The position numbers and the translations under genes are program-made. A stretch of 64,000 nt of DNA from BRH-c54 sp965284565 (GTDB lineage: Bacteria > Bacteroidota > Bacteroidia > Flavobacteriales_E > Vicingaceae): contig OZ260100.1 in NCBI GenBank assembly GCA_965284565.1, forward strand, positions 2,604,001 through 2,668,000. The letters are read 5' to 3'. Under the pieces are notes generated by a model. It was not told the origin of the DNA. It worked only from the letters and a program-made list of their open reading frames with translations, and made no database searches. This document shows positions 60,696 to 64,000 of the stretch, piece after piece (positions within the stretch are counted from its first letter, which is position 1; the number at the start of each line of letters is the position of its first letter).

Positions 60696-60898
60696 TTACT
60701 TACTTTTTTTGAGAAGGGTTATTATTAAGCCTATTAAAGTACTGTTCCACTAATAATTAAGGGTGTCCAGTCAGCTTTACTAACAGCTACATCAACACCC
60801 AATAAATTAAAACTTTCTGAATCTTGGGCAGCTTGATAGCCAAATACAATAGTTCCAATAAGACCAATAACTAATAATATAATTCCTGCTGCTTTCAT
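60696..60898 (-). pseudogene. Small two-helix membrane protein, frameshifted near the 3' end
   Basis: The frame from ATG 60898 gives 54 residues, MKAAGIILLVIGLIGTIVF with a helix (5-20), then an acidic loop and ADWTPLIISGTVL, and stops at 60734-60736. Adding one base to the A3/T3 run at 60736-60738 continues the second helix as LLIGLIITLLKKSK and stops at 60696, for 67 residues. This matches the two-helix DUF3185-like family of Bacteroidota. It is either a real one-base deletion or a sequence error. It was found only by reading the strand directly. Confidence 0.7.
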
Positions 60899-61034
60899 AT
60901 GTATGAGGTTTAAAGTTATAAGTTAAAAATACTAAAATAGTTGGAGAATTAAAAATTAATAAAGGCTTAGGATTTTGTTGTAAAACCTAAAAGACCTCTT
61001 AATTTGCCTCGTTAATGTTAATTAATTAGGGATT

Positions 61035-61931
61035 TTATATTTTGTTTAACCACGCTGATAGGCGGTATTGGTAGGTAAAAGGTGTGTCGGCTTGTAGTTT
61101 AGTATCATCAAAAATAGTATCTCCCGATTCTATTTTTGCAGCTTGCACTGGAAATGGTACAAAATCTAAAGACACTTTAAACTTAGAGGCTACCATTTCT
61201 GCTAGCTCTTTAAGGCTTAAATGATCATTTCCACCAATATTATAAATTTGATTTTTACTTTTTGTTTGAGGAATGGTAGTTAAAATAACATCTACTATAT
61301 CTTCTACATGGGTAAAGGTTCTACGTTGCTTACCTTCACCATAAATACTAATGTTTTCTCTATGCTGAGCTTTAGATAGGAAAAAGCCTGTAGTGCCGTA
61401 AGAGTATGCTCCATCAAAAGCGTTTCCGTAAGGTACACAAATTCTAAAAATGGTGTAATTTATGTCCGCATGTTCTTGGTAAAATACCAAGAGTTGTTCT
61501 CCGTTTATTTTGGTTTGAGCATAAGGTGTTAAGGCCTTTAGCGTATCATTTTCTTTTAACAAAATGTTTGTTTTTCCTTGGTAAACTAGTCGGGTAGAGG
61601 GAAAGATAATTTTTGCATTTGAATTGCTTTGTTGGTGTTGTTGCAAAATATGTAATAAGCCTAATTCATTAACATTCTTCATGTTTATGTAGTCTGTTAC
61701 TTGAGTAGATGTTCCTGTAATTGCAGCAAAAACAAAAATATAATCAACATTAAAATCAAGTTGTGCTAAGCTTTCTGAGTTACAAATGTCTGCTTGAATA
61801 TAGTTGTTGTAATTATCTATAGAAGTGGCAGCTATATCTGTAGGGGTAAATGCTATGTTTTTTGATTTTAGAGCTTTGGCTAAATGTCTTCCTAAATAGC
61901 CGTTTGCTCCAAAAATAATGGCTTTTTGCAT
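61035..61931 (-). CDS. NAD-dependent epimerase/dehydratase (extended SDR), 298 aa
   Basis: The N-terminal Rossmann motif is GANGYLGRHLAKALK, followed by FVFAAITGTSTQVTDYINM, the active-site FPSTRLVYQG and PYAQTKINGEQLLVFY (YxxxK) and FTHVEDIVDVIL. This is a GalE/RfbB-type sugar-nucleotide enzyme; the exact reaction cannot be read from the motifs. It probably builds a sugar for surface glycans. It lies 15 bases downstream of the aminopeptidase gene on the same strand, so they share a transcript. Confidence 0.86.
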   Translation of the reverse strand: MQKAIIFGANGYLGRHLAKALKSKNIAFTPTDIAATSIDNYNNYIQADICNSESLAQLDFNVDYIFVFAAITGTSTQVTDYINMKNVNELGLLHILQQHQQSNSNAKIIFPSTRLVYQGKTNILLKENDTLKALTPYAQTKINGEQLLVFYQEHADINYTIFRICVPYGNAFDGAYSYGTTGFFLSKAQHRENISIYGEGKQRRTFTHVEDIVDVILTTIPQTKSKNQIYNIGGNDHLSLKELAEMVASKFKVSLDFVPFPVQAAKIESGDTIFDDTKLQADTPFTYQYRLSAWLNKI

Positions 61932-61946
61932 TTTGTTTTTTTGCGT

Positions 61947-63236
61947 TTAATTCATCAAATCTTCAATTTCTTCTGCTTCTAAAGGAATGTTTTTCATTAA
62001 ATCAAAAGGCTTTCCATCATTGGTTACCACCACATCATTTTCTAAACGAATTCCTAAAGCTTCTTCTCTGATGTAAATTCCTGGTTCTACAGTTAATACC
62101 ATTCCTGCTTCTAAAGGTCTGTTTCTATTTTCTACATCATGTACATCTAAACCTATGTGGTGAGAAGTGCCGTGCATAAAATATTTTTTATAAAGCGGAT
62201 TGTTAGCATCTTGCTTGGCAACATCATGTTTATCAAGCAAGCCTAAATAAATTAGTTCGCTTTCCATTAGTTTGCCTACTTCTTTATGGTATTCATCAAT
62301 TTTAGTTCCCGGTATAAGCATTTCTGTAGCAGCTTTCATTACTCTTAAAACGGCATTGTAAACATCTTTTTGTCTGTTGCTAAACCTTCCGCTTACAGGA
62401 ATACATCTGGTCATATCAGCAGCATAATTGCCGTATTCAGCGCCAACATCCATTAGAATTACTTCGCCTTCTTTACATACTGCTTTGTTTTCAATGTAGT
62501 GTAGCACACAAGCATTGTAGCCAGAAGCAATAATTGGTTCGTAAGCAAAACCCCTAGAACGATTTATTAAAAATTCGTGCATGTATTCCGCTTGAATTTC
62601 AAATTCTGTTACACCGGGCTTTACAAAATCTAACACTCTTCTAAAACTTTTTTCGGTGATGTTACATGCGTGTTGCATCATTTCAATTTCAGCAGCAGAT
62701 TTTATAGCTCTAACGGTTCTCATAATAGGAGCTAGCCTTTCGTATTGGTGGAGTGGGTATTTGGCTTGGCATTTTTTTCTAAATCTATCATCAAGTGTTT
62801 CTACCGTATTTACTGCTCTTAAATGCTCGTTTTGGTTGAGATAGATATTTTTTGCTTCAGTAGTTAATTGGTGAAAAACTTGCTCAAACTGGCTTATCCA
62901 GTAAACAGTTTTGATACCCGAAAGAGCAGTAGCTTCTTCTTTAGTAAATTTAGCACCTTCCCAAATGGCTATTAATTCGCTGGTTTCTTTAATAAAAAGT
63001 ATTTCTCTGTGTTGTGGATTATTGGCTTCAGGAAATAACACAACTATTGATTCCTCTTGATCAATTCCTGAAACATAAAGCAAATCGTTATTCTGACGAA
63101 AGGGCATGGAGCCATCTGCATTGGTTGGCATAATATCATTAGAGTTGAAAACAGCCATAGAAGCAGGTAGCATCATTGCTGAAACGCTTTTTCTATTATT
63201 AATAAATGTTTGTTGATTTAGAGGATTGTATTTCAT
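61947..63236 (-). CDS. pepP: Xaa-Pro aminopeptidase (M24B, PepP-like)
   Basis: A 429-residue cytosolic metallopeptidase that removes N-terminal residues before proline. The N-terminal domain (NNDLLYVSGIDQEESIVV) leads to the pita-bread catalytic domain with Asp ligands in VILMDVGAEYGNYAADMTR, His in MHGTSHHIGLDVHD, and Glu in VLTVEPGIYI and IRLENDVVV. Length matches PepP. The epimerase gene follows after 15 bases; DUF1987 lies 66 bases upstream. Confidence 0.94.
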   Translation of the reverse strand: MKYNPLNQQTFINNRKSVSAMMLPASMAVFNSNDIMPTNADGSMPFRQNNDLLYVSGIDQEESIVVLFPEANNPQHREILFIKETSELIAIWEGAKFTKEEATALSGIKTVYWISQFEQVFHQLTTEAKNIYLNQNEHLRAVNTVETLDDRFRKKCQAKYPLHQYERLAPIMRTVRAIKSAAEIEMMQHACNITEKSFRRVLDFVKPGVTEFEIQAEYMHEFLINRSRGFAYEPIIASGYNACVLHYIENKAVCKEGEVILMDVGAEYGNYAADMTRCIPVSGRFSNRQKDVYNAVLRVMKAATEMLIPGTKIDEYHKEVGKLMESELIYLGLLDKHDVAKQDANNPLYKKYFMHGTSHHIGLDVHDVENRNRPLEAGMVLTVEPGIYIREEALGIRLENDVVVTNDGKPFDLMKNIPLEAEEIEDLMN

Positions 63237-63302
63237 GTGTTTATATTTATTTTTTTATTGTAATAGAAATTATTCACCATCATTTAATTTTAATGATGGA
63301 AT

Positions 63303-63680
63303 TTAGAGTACCTTTAACTCAATAGGAAGTTTAACAATTTCACCTAAATCTTCTCCCATAGATTCCATGTCTTCATCGTCTTCATCATAAAGCCAGATTA
63401 CTTTTATGCTATTGACATGTTTTGTTTCGTAATCAGCTAATTTTTTTAGTAAGATGAACATACATTCTGTAGAGTGTGTGTTAAGATAATCAAGGTAGAT
63501 TTCTAAGGTAACTGTAGTTGGAGAAGAGTTTAAATAAGCATCAATCCAGTTTTCAATAGGTTTGTAGAAGTTTATTGGATGTTCTGGAATAGATCTCCCC
63601 CAAATTTTTAATAAGTTGGTTGATGCGTTAAAATCAATTTTAGGCGTATTAATAGTTCCTTCAATGAGTAAATTATCCAT
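63303..63680 (-). CDS. DUF1987/SiaC-family regulatory phosphoprotein, 125 aa
   Basis: A single compact domain with the family's FNASTNLLKIWGRSIPEHP start, LEIYLDYLNTHSTECMFILLKKL (the Ser/Thr cluster is the usual phosphorylation region) and KVIWLYDEDDEDMESMGEDLG. SiaC-like proteins are STAS-like partners of a kinase/phosphatase switch that controls cyclic-di-GMP or sigma-type signalling. No SiaA, SiaB or SiaD is in the window, so the network is unknown. It may be co-transcribed with the aminopeptidase gene. Confidence 0.85.
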   Translation of the reverse strand: MDNLLIEGTINTPKIDFNASTNLLKIWGRSIPEHPINFYKPIENWIDAYLNSSPTTVTLEIYLDYLNTHSTECMFILLKKLADYETKHVNSIKVIWLYDEDDEDMESMGEDLGEIVKLPIELKVL

Positions 63681-63718
63681 TCTACAAATTTAAATTTAAA
63701 TCTGAATTTAGAAAAATT

Positions 63719-64000
63719 CTAAGGTTTTATTTTGTCTTTAAAATTCTTTTTAAACTTTTCTACCTTAGGTTTGATAATAGCAGAACAATAAGGTTGTTCT
63801 CCATTTAGTTCAAAATAATCTTGGTGATAATCTTCAGCAGGATAAAAATTTGTAAAAGCTGTTATTTCTGTAACGATAGGATTAGCAAAGATGTTAGAGG
63901 TGTCTAATTGCTGTTTGTAAGTTTCGGCAATTTGTTTTTGATTATCGTTATGATAGAAAATAGCAGAACGGTATTGAGTTCCTACATCGCCACCTTGTTT
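63719..64000 (-). CDS. msrA: MsrA, peptide-methionine (S)-S-oxide reductase, C-terminal part (cut by window edge)
   Basis: The minus-strand frame is open from the window end to a TAG at 63719-63721, giving the last ~93 residues. QGGDVGTQYRSAIFYHND, EITAFTNFYPAEDYHQDY and FELNGEQPYCSAIIKPKV are the typical C-terminal MsrA blocks. The enzyme repairs oxidised methionine using a thioredoxin-linked cycle; the catalytic GCFWC-type motif lies outside the window. The gene is divergent from nothing visible and runs 38 bases upstream of the DUF1987 gene. Confidence 0.92.
   Translation of the reverse strand, partial: KQGGDVGTQYRSAIFYHNDNQKQIAETYKQQLDTSNIFANPIVTEITAFTNFYPAEDYHQDYFELNGEQPYCSAIIKPKVEKFKKNFKDKIKP

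Noticed and set aside
1..64000. CRISPR arrays, tRNA or rRNA genes, transposase-bearing insertion sequences, phage genes
   Set aside because: No spaced identical repeats, no tRNA-like T-loop signature and no transposase or phage protein were seen; a proper scan (tRNAscan, IS search) would be needed to be sure.

Overview
The window is AT-rich chromosomal DNA from a member of the Bacteroidota, most likely a Flavobacteriales-type marine or aquatic bacterium. The main evidence is the set of secreted proteins with type IX secretion (T9SS) type A C-terminal sorting domains. Further support comes from promoter-like TAnnTTTG boxes with little sign of Shine-Dalgarno sequences, an OmpP1/FadL plus GDSL-hydrolase pair, many short lipoproteins, a futalosine-pathway menaquinone enzyme (MqnD), and family-typical DUF4783, DUF4920 and DUF2892 proteins. 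No rRNA, tRNA, CRISPR array, transposase or phage gene was seen.

Layout. 1-2000: end of a formiminotransferase-cyclodeaminase gene, a lipoprotein, a small membrane protein and an XRE regulator with five palindromic sites in front of it. 2000-3970: a gene-poor stretch with palindromic repeats and a DUF2971 gene bounded by integron-like GTTAGGC/GCCTAAC cores. 3970-8740: htpG, a lemA-TPM-TPM membrane operon and a lipoprotein. 8770-13630 (minus strand): GDSL hydrolase, FadL-type porin, T9SS cargo, a membrane protein and an MBL hydrolase. 13700-20760: a TolB/barrel surface protein, M20 amidohydrolase, nadC, a DUF4783 protein, rlmH and a glycosyltransferase. 20950-27115: a 2054-residue modular T9SS adhesin. 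27300-35490: typA, a fused hemA-hemC gene, hemD, mqnD, hldD and small proteins. 35490-40620 (minus strand): CoA-transferase, TPMT-type methyltransferase and a 1154-residue protein with 16 Cys/His repeats. 40890-43550: ffh, folD and an acidic protein. 43600-48700: a FemAB-like protein, a PKD/T9SS protein, a frameshifted T9SS protein lying between a truncated copy and the intact copy of pgpA, and a GtrA protein. 48850-64000: two lipoproteins, a DAACS symporter, aroC, radical SAM, a polytopic membrane protein, aroB-aroA, GlcNAc kinase, a SpoIID-like protein, DUF1801, a frameshifted small membrane protein, an epimerase, Xaa-Pro aminopeptidase, DUF1987 and the end of msrA.

How the genes relate. 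Three of the shikimate genes (aroC, aroB, aroA) surround a radical SAM/membrane-protein pair. Their product chorismate feeds the futalosine menaquinone route that uses MqnD, and mqnD lies directly after the tetrapyrrole genes hemA-hemC and hemD, so quinone and heme supply for respiration are co-located. Envelope genes dominate the rest: LPS heptose (hldD), porin, T9SS cargo, phospholipid synthesis (pgpA), cell-wall enzymes and lipoproteins.

Most unusual points: the single-frame HemA-HemC fusion; the 16-unit ICH...HQAHGD...GxC repeat protein; the duplicated pgpA promoter and start; two homopolymer frameshifts; the five-site operator array; and the solitary cassette-like DUF2971 gene. Frameshifts could be sequencing or assembly errors, which cannot be excluded from sequence alone.
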